Below are positions 1 through 11,337 of a stretch of 64,000 nucleotides of DNA, one piece after another (position 1 is the stretch's first letter; each line of letters starts with the position of its first letter). This DNA comes from Eremochloa ophiuroides (Eukaryota > Streptophyta > Magnoliopsida > Poales > Poaceae), in assembly GCA_038502445.1 (NCBI GenBank), contig JAHLJS010000007.1:5401723-5465722 (forward strand), written 5' to 3'. The notes under the pieces are model-generated. The model did no database searches and was not told the DNA's origin. It worked only from the letters and a program-made list of their open reading frames with translations. Position numbers and translations under genes: made by a program.

Positions 1-2076
1 ATTTTCTAATTTTTCGGGGAAAAAGGAAAGGCCGTCCCTATGAATTATAGGTAAAAAAATATAATCAGTTAGCAGTTAAACTACCTAGGAAGAAAGTGGC
101 TTTACTGATCTGTCATGTATATCAAGTCCAATGGATCTAAAAATGAAGAGCGTATGCAGAACATTTTCAATATATATAGGTTCCCTTTATATCTAGCCGC
201 TTAAAGCCTTAATTTTTCTGCAATCAAAATCACCCTCCAATGGTTTCTTAATCCAACATACTATATTTGGTGATATCCTCATAAATCTTCGTTTATGTCC
301 CTTCAATTTGGGGTGACATTGACATATTTTCCGCCATATATGTAATTTGATAGGGGAAATGTTTGGAGAGCACAAATATTTAGGGGCCTTCCTATTTTAT
401 AGCAGTAGTGATGTTTTTGAAAAAAAAATACCTCCAAAAGCGTATTGAATTAGGTCTCCAAAATATACCTATTGAATTAGGTCTCCAAAATATAGACATC
501 CTGTATTCTGATTTCCTGTTAGCCAAAGATAGAAACCGAGTATGCTCTATAGAGTGTGCACATAATATAGAAAAACTGATATAGAAAGTTAGTTTTACTC
601 AAATTTCTCTTCAAATGATGATTTAAAAAGTAAATTTTGGAAAGACTCTTGGACATACCTTGATTTGTATGGTTTGTAGAAAGCTAATAATTATTCTTTC
701 CTTTGACTATGATACATTTTTCATTATTAAAAACAAACCAAATCGCATATTTTGTGACCACTGTCTAGGAACAAAATATAAATGTGTTTACTATATTTTT
801 TTCCTATTTGAAATATGTACACTTAACATTTACTAGAGCTAGACGGAGCATAACATTCTATGTAGTTTTCATATGTGGTCATCACAGCATTCTATATTGT
901 AGACTATATTGAAAATTTGGGGAAAATTTTGTTTGTCCATGACATATTAAGCAAGGAATCGATTTCCTTTACAGAAAAAATAAAGGAATACTGTTAGTAG
1001 GATAGCATAATAGGACGTGCATGCTTGAATTGACAGGACACCCGTTTCAAATCACACACGTCACTAATTAAGTGATGACTGACGATATGTGCCTTGGAGA
1101 TTTATAAATTTCAGAGTAGTCTCATAAGCCATGTCTCTCAGGTCAGGCCATTCAGGGATGACATACAGTCAGGCTTGTGATAGCTCTAGTGCTTTCTGCA
1201 CAAAACCGGTTTAAGCTGATTGCGTGGATTCCTGAGTTGGATTCTGCAGTTGTAGGTATCTGTTAACGTACATCACCTAGAAATCCCTGTTGGCTCCTTT
1301 CCCTGAACGTTAAGACACATCAAATTCCCATGGTGGATAAGAAAGACAGTGGCAGGCAGAACAACTCTGCTTATTATCTGCATTTCTGCACACTGCTACT
1401 CTATATATAAAAAAAGGCTCAGCTTTGTGCATGGAAATAGTACAAAAGACCTTTAATTTAGTTTAATTTAATCTGCTGAGAATTTTTGCCGCCTGTGAGT
1501 TTCAGAATATAAACAAGAGGGGCCAACCAGCTTCACATGACTACTTGAAAGCATGCATGATTCCCAGATCGCAATCTGTGTCGGGTGAGAAGAGAAGAAG
1601 CTTTGGCTTGGACGTCGACACGTCGTCATCCTCATATGCTTTGGATTGGCGCCAGGATGCCAGCAAGCAGCTCCTGGAGTAGCATAACCTTGCCATTTGT
1701 CATCCTCTTCCCCTGCTATGCTACAAGACGAATCTTTCGTTCGCTTAAAGCCTACAGAAAGGGCAAACAACCTGTCCATTTCATGCATGCAACTTCAGAA
1801 TCTGTATCTATATGTTGGTGCAGAATGCAGATTGCACATTGCAGAGCACACTATACATAGTAGAATCCAAGGTATCTATCAATCTCCAAATTAATTGGCG
1901 CTAATCTGCGAGCTGCCAAGATTATGAACAATGATTGACTTGCTGGCCTGTTGCAAATATTCAGTTACTGTACAGGAAAGGAACTGCTGACGATGCAGTT
2001 GACGTTTCCCTGTAGCGGGCTAGCGGCACCAACATGTTCTTGTTTCCTTCCTCACCACTCGTCTACTCTTAAAAGT
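1..2076. other. AT-rich intergenic DNA, no gene recognised
   Basis: No open reading frame here resembles a known protein, and short frames around 1468-1894 overlap on both strands without domain content. The only clear structure is a 27-bp tandem duplication near the left end. It may be distal flanking DNA of the membrane-protein gene further right. Confidence 0.6.
443..494. repeat. 27-bp tandem duplication
   Basis: The string TATTGAATTAGGTCTCC plus eight following bases occurs at 443 and again at 470, giving two almost identical units with a period of 27 bp. It looks like a small local slippage or repair duplication. Confidence 0.8.
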
Positions 2077-2078
2077 TA

Positions 2079-2223
2079 CTCCCTCCGTTCCAAATTGTAA
2101 GTCGCTTTGACTTTTTTGTTACACTCATCTTGCTATGTATCTAGACATACGTAATGTCTAGATACATAGTAAAATGAGTGTACCAAAAAAGTCAAAGCGA
2201 CTTACAATTTCAAACGGAGGGAG
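2079..2223. mobile_element. Stowaway-type MITE, full hairpin
   Basis: A 145-bp element begins CTCCCTCCGTTCC and ends with the reverse complement form ACGGAGGGAG. TA dinucleotides flank it at 2077-2078 and 2224-2225, as expected for Tc1/mariner-type target duplications. The two arms pair along nearly the whole length (each about 70 nt) around a very short loop near 2151. There is no coding capacity. Such perfect foldbacks can yield small RNAs if transcribed, which is inference here. Confidence 0.9.
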
Positions 2224-2225
2224 TA

Positions 2226-3690
2226 CCATGTAGTAGTATGCATCATTGTGTCATCGACACAGTTTTTGTGTGTTCCCGATCTTCAATCACTTTACTGAAA
2301 TGCACTCCACATTTATGCTACCGCCTCTGTTCTCTTTAAAAGAAAAAAGAAAAGAAAAGAAACATACTACTGGCTCAGTGACTGTTAGAGTGAAGTCAGT
2401 ACTCAGCTAGTAAAAATGGAAATTTTTCTTATAGTGCCTAATTCCAGATAAGCATTATTGACAGGACAGCAAAAGGAGGTTAATAACTGCCAAAATGACA
2501 GCTGCAGCCTGCATTTGTCCATTTATGTACTTCTGAAAATTCCAAGCAGGACTTGACAGTTCCTGACTTGAGAACAATTATATTGTGAATCCATCTTTCA
2601 GCCCCAACCACTACCATCAGGAAGGACACTGATGTAACCTTGCAATGTGAACTGTTAGTTGATTAGTCCACTATGCAATCACATTTCCATGGAAATAGCT
2701 TGTACCACCCTATTGGGTGAGGTTAAAGAACACTGCATGTGTCTGATATTGGTACAGGAATCTTTTCTCTGAATCCTCCAAATAAATTTTGACTGTCAGA
2801 GACGAATACATGGGAACAAACAAATATGGCAGGCTTGTGGCGTGTGCACTCTGGTCACAAAACACAAAGAACTTATTTGTTTATTGAGGTTTTTCATTTC
2901 ATTTTTTAAAGAAACTTAAAGAGATGGAAGGGAATACTAAGGTAAATTCTAAAGTGGATAAAGGACACAGGCGTGAAGGCGCAATCGCACTGCACATGAA
3001 GGCATCATCAACTGCAACGGGAATATGGAGCCTTTTTCCTGAACTTTTTTCCCCTGCAGGAACTTTTCTGAATGCTTTCACTTCAGAAATTAATAAAAAA
3101 AGGCTCCATTCTTTGGACTTCAGTGGAAAGGCAAAGGTCTAGAAAAATGTCTGCTACCATTAGATAAAGTGATGATGGCATTGCTTATTTCTTGACACAT
3201 GTTCTCCCTCTTTCTTCTAAAGGCATTGTGAGTCAGAGCCTCAGAGGTATGCCCAAAGGGAGTTGAGAAGAAGACTTGGAAAAAAAATTTGCATTCTGAA
3301 CAGACTTTATTTAAAAGAGGTTTGGTTTCGGTTATGAAGAACTACCGGAATTGTATGAAAGGAATCAGCAAATAAACTTCACGGGAATGGTTTAGGACAT
3401 GTACGTCTGACAAATTGATTATCAGAAAATGCAAAGTTGCACATTCAGACAAGTCGGCGTGGGCTTTCAGACATCATTGTCCACTAGTCATCATCATATC
3501 ATTTGTTTGTACGTACAGCTGTATACATCCTTCCTTACATGTTTATTACAAGTACAATCAAAACACCATAAAGCTGGTTTCAAAACTGGTTTCAAACATT
3601 TGTACAAAAAAAAAAATGGACACCTCATAAAGTTGCAAATTAGCATGTAGAAGTACTTAATGACAGTATGAAGAGAAACATATTGATCTG
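2226..3690. other. Intergenic DNA, no gene recognised
   Basis: Mixed-composition DNA with short frames only. A purine-rich stretch occurs at 2340-2361. The right end probably contains the 3' untranslated region of the minus-strand gene at 3941-4771. Confidence 0.5.
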
Positions 3691-3940
3691 ATGTGAATTG
3701 AAATTGTCATTTCCTCATCGGTTTGATGCTATATACATCCAATCGCTGATGCAAATTTGGTATGATCACAAAGACCATAGACCAAACAAAAATAAAACAA
3801 GAAAGTTTTTACTACATCACAAGAGCTACTACACTAGAAGAACACTGAAGAATGCACAGGGAAGGAGTATGAAGCAAGTCGTTAATCCATCAAAACCTCC
3901 TGTCCATCTGAACAGCTCTGCCGTCCCATCAGTCGCGCGG

Positions 3941-4771
3941 TCACTGATGGCCGCCGCCGGCGGCGGCGGCGGTGGGCGGCGACGGCGACTGCATGGGGAT
4001 GACGCGGTTGTTCTTCGCCACCACGATGGTGATGTACCCGCCGTCCTCGTCGGCAGTGGCCGCCGCCGGCGACCTCGGCGACCTCCGCGCCCTCATGGCC
4101 TCCTCCTCTGCGAGCGCGCGGCGGTACAGCTTCTCCTCGGCGTCCCTGAGGAACTGGAACTTCGGCGGCGGCGACACCACCGGGGCAACGCCGGGGCCCG
4201 GGCTTGCCGCCGGGGACTCGAAGAGCGGGTTGTATGAGTTGTCCAAAGCGGCCGTTGGCACCGGCGATGGCGAGGCCCTGGGCGTGAGAAACGGCGGCGT
4301 CTCGGCGGCGCAATGCAGCAGCTCGCCGAGGCTGCGGCTCCGGCACCGCCGCCCTCCGTCGTCGGACTCGAGGTCCTCCCGGGTCTCCTCCTTGATGGTG
4401 AACAGCAGCCGCGTGGGCCCCACGACGCTGCCCAGCCGCATTAGCTGCGCCTCCACCGTCTCCTCGTCGTCGTCGTCGTCGACGTCGTTGTCGCCGGCAC
4501 CGGCGCTGACGGCCACGGCCACGGCGGACGGCGGCTCCGGGACGGCGTAGGTGGACGCGAGCGCCGCCGCCGGCGGCTTCTTGAAGCAGAAGAGCTGGAG
4601 TAGCTCGCGCGAGGACGAGGACGGCGACGACGCCGCGTCGGAGATGGCCGCGGCGCGCCGCCGCTGCCGGCGCTTGTGCACGAAGATGTAGTAGAGCTCC
4701 GCGGTGAGCGCCAGTAGCAGTAGCGACGACACCACGGCCAGCCCCACGCCGACGCTGCTTAAAGCTCTCAT
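3941..4771 (-). CDS. Small single-pass membrane protein, conserved plant type, function unknown
   Basis: The frame encodes 276 residues. Residues 6-30 form a hydrophobic membrane segment (core LAVVSSLLLLALTAELYYIF) followed at once by a basic stretch HKRRQRRR, predicting one N-terminal anchor with the rest cytoplasmic. Several short blocks look like conserved islands between low-complexity linkers: ELLQLFCFKK, RLLFTIKEETREDLES, SLGELLH with ETPPFLTP, YNPLFESP, and FQFLRDAEEKLYRRAL. I recall this block order from uncharacterised plant membrane proteins but cannot name a function. The DNA is strongly GC-rich, typical of grass single-exon genes. The start is chosen because the membrane segment begins right after this Met. 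A longer 305-residue frame on the same strand (3882-4799) is Arg/Ala-rich with no such pattern and is a shadow. The gene looks intact. Confidence 0.85.
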   Translation of the reverse strand: MRALSSVGVGLAVVSSLLLLALTAELYYIFVHKRRQRRRAAAISDAASSPSSSSRELLQLFCFKKPPAAALASTYAVPEPPSAVAVAVSAGAGDNDVDDDDDEETVEAQLMRLGSVVGPTRLLFTIKEETREDLESDDGGRRCRSRSLGELLHCAAETPPFLTPRASPSPVPTAALDNSYNPLFESPAASPGPGVAPVVSPPPKFQFLRDAEEKLYRRALAEEEAMRARRSPRSPAAATADEDGGYITIVVAKNNRVIPMQSPSPPTAAAAGGGHQ

Positions 4772-5400
4772 CTTTCCTCCTCTTCCTCTTTACCCCCAAT
4801 CTAATCTAATGGCGGCGTCTCCTCCGTGCGTTTGCCAGAGAAGAAACTAGCTAGCTAGCTCGGATCCGCCATTAGAAACAGAGGAAGCAGATGAATGCAG
4901 AGGTAAGAGGAAGAGGAAGAAAGCAAAGCAGCAAGAACTGGAAGCTCTGCTCTGCCTCGAAAGATTGGCAGGGAATGGAGATGATAGTACAGAGCGCTGG
5001 ATTTTGGCACCTATGCCAGGCTGTCAGAAGCAAAAACGGCTATAAACTGAAACAACCACCGTTCAGAACAGAGGAAGAGCTGCAGCAGTGGACTGATGAA
5101 GCAATCAAAGAGCTGAGGAGGCCGAGCAGGAAGAAGATGGAGCGCACAGCACGGACAGTTGACCCACCAAGAAGGCAAGCCTGAAGAAGGGAGGAGGAAG
5201 ACAGAGGACCAAGAAGGCAGGGAGGGAGGGAGGGACAGAGTGCACCGAAACAGATGCAGCAGGGACTGATTGACTCGTTTGGTGAATTGGAGGTGATAAG
5301 AGGGACGGCTCTGCGTCCAACGGAGTAGAGAGAGAGAGAGAGAGAGAATTGGAAGCGGCTTCACATCACATGGGGGAGGTGGTGCTGAGCGAGACCCGAG
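4772..5400 (-). promoter_or_regulatory. Presumed 5' leader and promoter of the membrane-protein gene, with GA repeat
   Basis: This stretch lies upstream of the minus-strand start codon. It is purine-rich on the plus strand and so CT-rich on the coding strand, as common in plant 5' leaders. It includes a run of about ten GA dinucleotides at 5328-5347. GA/CT tracts of this kind are bound by plant GAGA-binding proteins, but its use here is inference. No TATA box was assigned with confidence. Confidence 0.45.
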
Positions 5401-5405
5401 ACGAA

Positions 5406-5505
5406 GCTGAAAAGTGCTGTAGAAGTGCTGAAATCCTGTGAGAGAGAAATACTGTTAAAGTGCTGAAATTTCAGCACTTTTCTCTCCTAACGAACGCAGC
5501 CAAGG
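5406..5505. repeat. Palindromic MITE-like remnant containing a perfect 24-bp palindrome
   Basis: Positions 5457-5480 form a perfect palindrome (AAAGTGCTGAAA and its complement). Imperfect copies of AAGTGCTG stand just to the left at 5412 and 5423. The right end, CGAACGCAGCC, resembles the ends of hAT-like grass MITEs. No matching left terminus was found, so the element appears incomplete. It coincides with the point where the neighbouring gypsy reading frame stops and is probably the junction of a deletion or insertion. Confidence 0.45.
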
Positions 5506-7363
5506 AAACTGAATCCATTTATGTGCCCACTGAACCTTCATAGGACTATGACATTCCAACCAGTCGAGGCCCAATATCATATCATAAGTAGATAATGGCA
5601 GAACCTTCAGATCAGCAGTAAACTCCACCCCTTGAATGGACCAAACAGCATCAGGAATATAAGATGAGCAGGAAATGAGACCTCCATTAGCCACACGGAC
5701 CTGCAGGGCTGCCGGTAAGGGAGCAAGACCTGCATGACTGGATGCCACAGACTCACTGACGAAGGTATGGGAGCTACCCGAGTCCAACAAAATTTTAATC
5801 TCCTGGGAACCCAGCATACCGGCGAAGAGCATAGTACGAGGTACTGACTGATCAGAAATAGCAGCAGCTGAAAGAACCATCATCAACTGACCCGGCGCCT
5901 GTGGAGTGGCCGGCTCCTCAGTGGCAGGCAATTCCTCCATACTGAAGACCTCCAAAAGTTCCTGTAACACATTCAACTGAACATTGGGAGGGCACTGGTG
6001 GTCGCGTGACCATTTACCTGCACACCTGACACAAAGACCTTGGGCTCGACGAAGATTGCGCAAAGCTGCCCAACGCTCATCAGTAGACTGGGAACGAAAC
6101 CCAGCCCCCACATTCCTGGCATCAGGTGGAGGAAATGGAGCCTTGTCTTGCCGAGGTGGTGGAGGAGGCAACGGCAGAGGCAACGCTTGTTTAGGAGGAG
6201 TTCTGGAATGTGGAAATGAATCCCACTTCTTGAACTCGCGCTTCTTGGATGGCTCGGAGAGGTCCTCCTGCAGTTGAGCAAGAACACAAGCAGTATCCCA
6301 GTTTTGCGGACGATGCATAGGATACAGCAGCACGAATATGGTCCTTGAGGCCATCAATGAAACGCATAGCAAAATACAGAGGATCAGAATTGCCACCATA
6401 TGCAGATAACTGATCGACCAGAACGGAGAATTGCTTGCCATATTCAGCGACCGTACCGGTTTGGCTGATTTGGAAAAATTGGCGCAGCAACAGCTCATGT
6501 TGATCTTTACTGAAACGGTTCATGATGAGGCTAGTGAATTCCCCCCAAGAGCATGTCAGTAATTGGGTCTCAACAGACTGGGACCAACGCTTGGCATCAT
6601 CGTGCAAATGCATTTTGGCTAAGCGCACATGAGACTCAGGCTCTACTGCATACAACTCAAAATAATCTAAGCAATCACGCGGCCAGGCTTTAGGATGTTC
6701 CCCCATGAATGTAGGGAAATGGACCTTAGGCAGTTTGGGGGGAGGATACCCGTGATGACCCACGCCCGTAGTACCACTATGACCATCATACAACTGCGGA
6801 GAGGGCAAAACAGAGACGGGGGAAGCAGGGCGCGACAATGGTTGCTTACCCGTGACCGGGGAATGAATTAGGGATGAACCCCCAATTTCATTCACCCTGT
6901 AATGAAGATCAACGGCGGGCCCTATCACGGGCGGTGCAGCATTCGGACCAGCAGGTGGGTGCTCGGTCGCTGCAGGAGTGGACGCCAGGACGCCGGCACC
7001 AGATTGAGGCGCAGGGCGGTCGAGGATGGCCCGCTCCCAATTGAGAGAGATCTTCTTCACTTCCAGGTGCATATCGGCGACCTTCCCTTCGATATCTGGC
7101 CGCCATTCCTCCATGGAGGCGGCGGCGCGCTCCAGCACGACAACGCGCTCCTCGTGCGCCTGCTCCAGATCCAGGAGCTGGCTGTTCAAGCGGGACTCTT
7201 GGTCGGCGAAGCGGAGGTCCCACTTGGCGTCGTGCTCGGAGAAGCGCTTGGCGATCTCGTCGAGGATCAATTTGGTTTCCGGGTTCATCATGCCCAACAA
7301 TGTTGGCGGCGGGTGAAATGTGGGTGGGGTAAAAGGGCAGGATTCTCCAGAACGCGAATTCAC
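5455..7363 (-). pseudogene. Ty3/gypsy retrotransposon gag-protease fragment, frameshifted and truncated
   Basis: Two overlapping minus-strand frames form one broken gag-protease. The first (7363-6191) starts near MMNPETKLILDEI with a coiled-coil-like acidic N-terminus, then a capsid-type region with FPTFMGEHPKAWPRDCLDYFELY and a QFFQISQTGTVAEYGKQF segment. The second (6498-5455) continues with a zinc-knuckle-like CVRCAGKWSRDHQC and an aspartic protease motif ILLDSGSSHTFVS, then YDMILGLDWLECHSP. These are typical of plant chromovirus-like gypsy elements. The frames must be joined by a shift near 6310-6345, so at least one indel separates capsid from knuckle. Nothing recognisable as reverse transcriptase or integrase follows; the coding region ends at the palindromic remnant. 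It is a dead fragment. Confidence 0.85.
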
Positions 7364-7854
7364 ACCACAATCTGATCGAACGGGGAAAGGAATTACGGAA
7401 TCTCAAATTTCAGCAGTAGGTACTGCAAAGATTTGTTAGCAGATAGTAGGCAGGAAGGGATAATTCGAGGCTAGAAAGGAAGAACAGCAGTGGAAGGCAG
7501 GGAAACGGCGAGGCGAGATGTGATTAACGAGTTTCAGAGTTGTTACAATCTTCTTTCGTGATCCTCACTCCAACTCTCCAACAAGTATTTGTACTCTCCG
7601 TATACAGGGCTGGGCCCGTTCAGTGCACGCAGGCACAACGATTTCACATATCCACCAGGCGTACATTGGGCCTCCTGTCACGTGCACTCCTTCTTGGCCC
7701 ATCTGCGGCGGTAGTAGTAACACTCTGTTAATCCCCAGCCCAGAGTACATACGCTAACCCACCTTACTTTGTTGTTTAAATACAAATGTGAATCCAAATC
7801 TGAACTATTTGTTTTGTATCTGTATTCAAGAACACTCCTATATGCATTATCATA
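7364..7854 (-). other. Probable gypsy leader or LTR remnant, no gene
   Basis: On the minus strand this lies directly upstream of the gag start and resembles an untranslated leader or LTR tail (CT-rich, no open frame). I could not find a convincing primer binding site or TG...CA termini, so the LTR boundary is not defined. Confidence 0.35.
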
Positions 7855-8621
7855 ACAAAGCACCTACTCACCTAATTGCATAGGCATAGCAGCCTAATTC
7901 TACTCTTGCAATTCTAGAAGGTTTTGCCTATGTATATCTCTGTTATATGATGCCAAATATAGTTTGAGACTATTTTCAGTAGCCTGTTAATAGGTCATAT
8001 GTAAGGATACTCATATGTAAGGACCACCTCCCAATAGCCGGTCTATCCTTGGAAAATTCTACTCTTTGATTTGATGAGAGCAGACAGCAGGCATGAGTGA
8101 AATGAAATGGACATGTACCGGTCAATCACCTTTTTCATTTTGGGGGATTAAGTACAAAACTGCAAGCAGATGCCAATAATACTACACTGACTTGTGAATG
8201 GGTCTCCTGGAGAGGAGATAATCTAGATTATGCCTCTCCAAACAACCATAACAGACCTTCTATATCGATACTCTGTTGGAGCCTGATACCGTATACTTAA
8301 AAGACCCATTTGGGTTTATGTGCGGGTTCATTGTATTTTTTTTTTTTTTTACTTGGCGGCAATGCATCATCGTATTATCACTTCGCGACAGTGCTTTATA
8401 GTCACCAATATCTGGTAATTTACCATGCGTACAGAGTTAATTTGGCCAGTGGCCGGGAGGGAGAGAGTGCTCAGAGGAGACCACGACCCGTGAGCGCGAG
8501 TCAGTCGTCGGCGTACCGCCTAGCCGCGTAGGTGCAGGGTTGCATTGCATCATGTCCTCCTGGCCCTCTTGAATTTCAGTCATACACGGTGTGAACGGTA
8601 TATGCACCTTTTTGACAGTAA
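7855..8621. repeat. Dispersed duplication, copy A (partner at 15095-16158)
   Basis: Starting at AAAGCACCTACTCACCTAA and ending near ACCTTTTTGACAGTAA, this block is collinear with a second copy about 7.2 kb to the right. Shared landmarks include GTTATATGATGCCAAATAT, GTAGCCTGT, GGACATGTACCGGTCAATC, GTGCGGGTTCATTGTATTT followed by a T-run, TTACCATGCGTACAGAGTT, and the CAGTCGTCGGCGTA module. Copy B has about 240 extra bases. The right part contains a diverged version of the resistance-gene promoter module. No protein-coding content was seen. Confidence 0.85.
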
Positions 8622-9341
8622 GGGGTGTTTAGTTCGCCATCTTGCAAAACTAATATAGTGTAGCAACGTATTAACTTTTGTAACAACATATTAACTTTTG
8701 TAACAAGTGTCTACTCATGGTTTAAGTAGACTTAAAAGATTCCTCTTATATTTTACGAAACTATCAAATTAGTTTCAGTTTTTATTTTTTTAATAAAGGA
8801 TAGTTCATAGATTTATTTAGGAGAAAGGAGAAAACACTAGCAATATTTGTATCTCTAAATAAATTTATTATAAAAGAAGATTCAAACATATATATAATGA
8901 TAGTAATTATATATGTAAAATATAAATATTATAAATATTGAATGTTACATATATTTAGTTAAAGTTAAATAGAATTGACCCTGGGTAAGTGAGAACGACA
9001 TATTAGAAGGGAGAGAGAGAGAGAGTATAAACTATTTATAAACAAGCCTGAGTCCCCACGCTTCGCGTGGGAGGGGGAAAAAAATGGGAAATTTGATGCG
9101 AAGAAAAAAAAATAAGAAAACATAAAAAAAATAAAAAAACTGATGAACAGTAACAGGTGAACAGTAACGGGTTAACGGGTCGAATGAACGTTAACGGTTG
9201 AACAGTAGCGGGTTAACGGTCTGAATAAACAGTAATGGGTGTACTGGTCATCTACAGTGAACTATGAGAGAGAAATACCTGTTACTGTAGATCTACAGTA
9301 ACTTTACACCAAATTTAAAGGTCTTTATAGATAGATAGATA
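8622..9341. other. AT-rich DNA with MITE scrap, hairpin and degenerate repeats
   Basis: 8622-8730 resembles one end of a hAT-type MITE (GTGTTTAGTTCG) and includes a 21-bp direct repeat of TATTAACTTTTGTAACAAC. A GC hairpin, CCCACGC-TTC-GCGTGGG, lies near 9055-9072. From about 9140 to 9235 there are degenerate repeats of GAACAGTAACGGGTTAAC. The hairpin plus adjoining AT-rich sequence recalls Helitron ends, but no convincing TC or CTRR terminus was identified. Confidence 0.4.
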
Positions 9342-9461
9342 GGAAGAGTCCTGACATCTAAGGAAGCACAAGAAGCCATTGAATACCATGTTGAAGATGG
9401 ATACCGATGTCTCGTTCCTATCGATCCCCAAGCGCGTCATGCAGCTCATGCGCTAGCATAG
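9342..9461 (+). pseudogene. Short coding-like fragment of unknown origin
   Basis: One plus-strand frame stays open for 39 codons up to a TAG at 9459-9461, with the sensible-looking segments SKEAQEAIEYHVEDGYRC and LVPIDPQARHAA. The composition is protein-like, unlike the surrounding noncoding DNA. It has no start codon in context and may be an exon scrap carried by a transposon. I do not recognise the family. Confidence 0.3.
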
Positions 9462-9464
9462 GAT

Positions 9465-10390
9465 AAGGCTATCTGCACCGGGGACGGTATCGTCCAACGC
9501 TAAACGCACGTAGTGTTGGAAAACGCCGCAGCGGGGATGGTACCGCCGACGCTATCGTCGCGGGCGGCCCGTTCGACTTCAGCTTTAGCGCGCGTACAGA
9601 GGCGACGGCAAAGGCCACTGCGGGACCCGCCGAGGAGAGAGAGAAGGGGAGGGTGGGCGCCGGGGCCGTTGCCGTTGCCGTCGAGAAGGGGAGGCGAAGG
9701 AGCACCGCGCCTGGGCCGCCACAGCCGCCGTGGGGCCCACGGCTCACCGGAGCCGCGCCCGGCCGCCGGAGCAGCGCCGGAGCCAGATCCGCCCGCGCTC
9801 GGCCACCGGAGCAGCGCCGGAGCCGGATCAGCCCGCGCCCGGCCCGCGCCTCGCCTCCGCCGCCCGCGGCTCGCTGGAAAGCACGAGAGAGGAGAGAGAG
9901 AGGAGAGACGACGGCGAGCACGAGACCGCGCCGCCCTCGGCCTCCCCGGCCACCTCCACCGCCGGATCCGGCCCCACCGCGTCGCCCTCGGCCTCCCCGG
10001 CCACCTCCGCCGCCGGATCCGGCCCCACCGCGCCGCCCTCGGCCTCCTCGGCCGCCTCCGCCGCCGGAGGGAGGACGACCGCCGGGGAGGGAGAGGCGCG
10101 GCTCGCGCCGGGGAGGAAGGGCCGCCGCGCCCGCCGAGGAGGGAGGAGCCGGACAGGGATGACCGCCGCCGCGCGCCGAGCTGCGACCGCCGTGCCCGCG
10201 ACCGCCGTCCGCCCGCCATCCCCGTCCGCGCGGAGGAAGGAGAGGGAGGAAGGGACGGGGCGGCGGAGCAGCACCGCCGCGCTCGCCGGGGCCGCGCGGG
10301 GCCGCCTGGCCTCGCCCGCAGCGCCCGTCGTCGCCGTCGTGCTGGTTAGGGCGAGAGGGAGGAGAGAGGAGAGGGGAAGGAGGTGAGAGG
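9465..10390. other. Very GC-rich low-complexity island with many overlapping frames
   Basis: Open frames run through this island on both strands at once (for example 9513-10349 plus and 9500-10219 minus). All are dominated by Arg, Ala, Pro and Gly, as expected when GC-rich DNA lacks stops by chance. No domain, signal peptide or splice pattern was found. The sharp change from AT-rich flanks suggests a CpG-island-like gene 5' end or a captured gene fragment. It may contain a real gene start, but I cannot support one. Confidence 0.5.
9931..10070. repeat. 51-bp minisatellite, about 2.8 units
   Basis: CGCCCTCGGCCTCCCCGGCC recurs at 9932, 9983 and, with one change, at 10034, with a constant 51-bp period. 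The period is a multiple of three and keeps all frames open (17-residue repeats), which helps explain the long spurious reading frames. Confidence 0.85.
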
Positions 10391-10596
10391 GGGTGGGGAG
10401 GATTAAAAAACGAAAAAGAATATATAGAGTATAGATATAGAGTTTGTATGGGTGCGGGAGAAAGTAGTATAGAGTAGAGAATCTTGATGATCAGGACAGA
10501 ATATTTCTTTTAGAGTATGGAGATCGAATAAAACGAGTATGGATAGCCTAACCCATGCATGAATGTGACTGTGTTGTGTGAACAATTCAGGAACTA

Positions 10597-10982
10597 AGGG
10601 TGGAACCGGATGTCTATTCGGATGTTATTTTTTAGCTTTTTTTATTTTAGATAAATTAGGCATAATATTTTGTATCCAAAATTTATATTCTTATTTTTGG
10701 TATTGTGCTTGTTAAGATTTATACAAAATAAACCCTAAATATGTGCTATATTTTAATCAAATAATGAAAAGAAATTCGGATGTCTATTCAGATTCGGATA
10801 CGGATGTTTTTTCACCTTTTTCTCAATGAAAAGTAAATAATCGATAAAAAAATTGTAGCTAATTTTTTTATTTTTTTAGTAATTAGCTAGTTATAATACA
10901 TAAAAAATTAGCACCAAATTTATTTTATTGTGATCTAAAAATATCAATCTATTACAGAATTCGAATATTTTGGTTCCATCCT
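10597..10982. mobile_element. Possible AT-rich nonautonomous DNA transposon
   Basis: The stretch starts AGGGTGGAACC and ends GGTTCCATCCT, an imperfect terminal inverted repeat, and TA occurs next to each end. Internal DNA is AT-rich and noncoding, with two similar motifs GGATGTCTATTC at 10610 and 10779. Family assignment is uncertain. Confidence 0.35.
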
Positions 10983-11096
10983 ATGAGGAACAATGTGGCT
11001 TTGTACTGGTACCAGTAGTACTACCACGTCGTCAGTAATAGCGCACCAGCTGCTGCCTGCTGCCTCGTCAATCTTTGCGGCAGGCGAGGGCGTCTA

Positions 11097-11329
11097 CTCC
11101 CTCCGTCCCTAAATAATTATCACTTTCATTTCCTGAGAAATAATTTTAATTAAATATATATTAAATTATATTAATATTTATAATATATAATTAGTATCGT
11201 TAAAATGATCTTTAAATCTAGTTTTTTTATAAATTTATTTAGAGATACAAATATTATATATTTTTCTATAAATTAAATCAAACTTGTGACGCACACACCA
11301 ACACCGACAATTAAATAGGAACGGAGGAG
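11097..11329. mobile_element. Stowaway-type MITE, family shared with 16908-17139
   Basis: The 233-bp element starts CTCCCTCCGTCCC and ends ACGGAGGAG, with TA at 11095-11096 and 11330-11331. The AT-rich interior shares landmarks with the element at 16908: TTAGTATC, GATCTTTAAATCTAGTTTTT, and TTTCTATAAATTAA followed by TCAAACTTG. It is noncoding. Confidence 0.88.
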
Positions 11330-11337
11330 TACTGCGC

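Noticed and set aside
3882..4799. 305-codon minus-strand frame and a 192-codon plus-strand frame over the membrane-protein gene
   Set aside because: Arg/Ala or Ser-rich with no membrane segment or conserved blocks; they result from GC-rich codon positions of the real gene.
9500..10349. Several frames above 200 codons in the GC-rich island
   Set aside because: They overlap on both strands, are low-complexity, and follow a 51-bp repeat whose length is a multiple of three.
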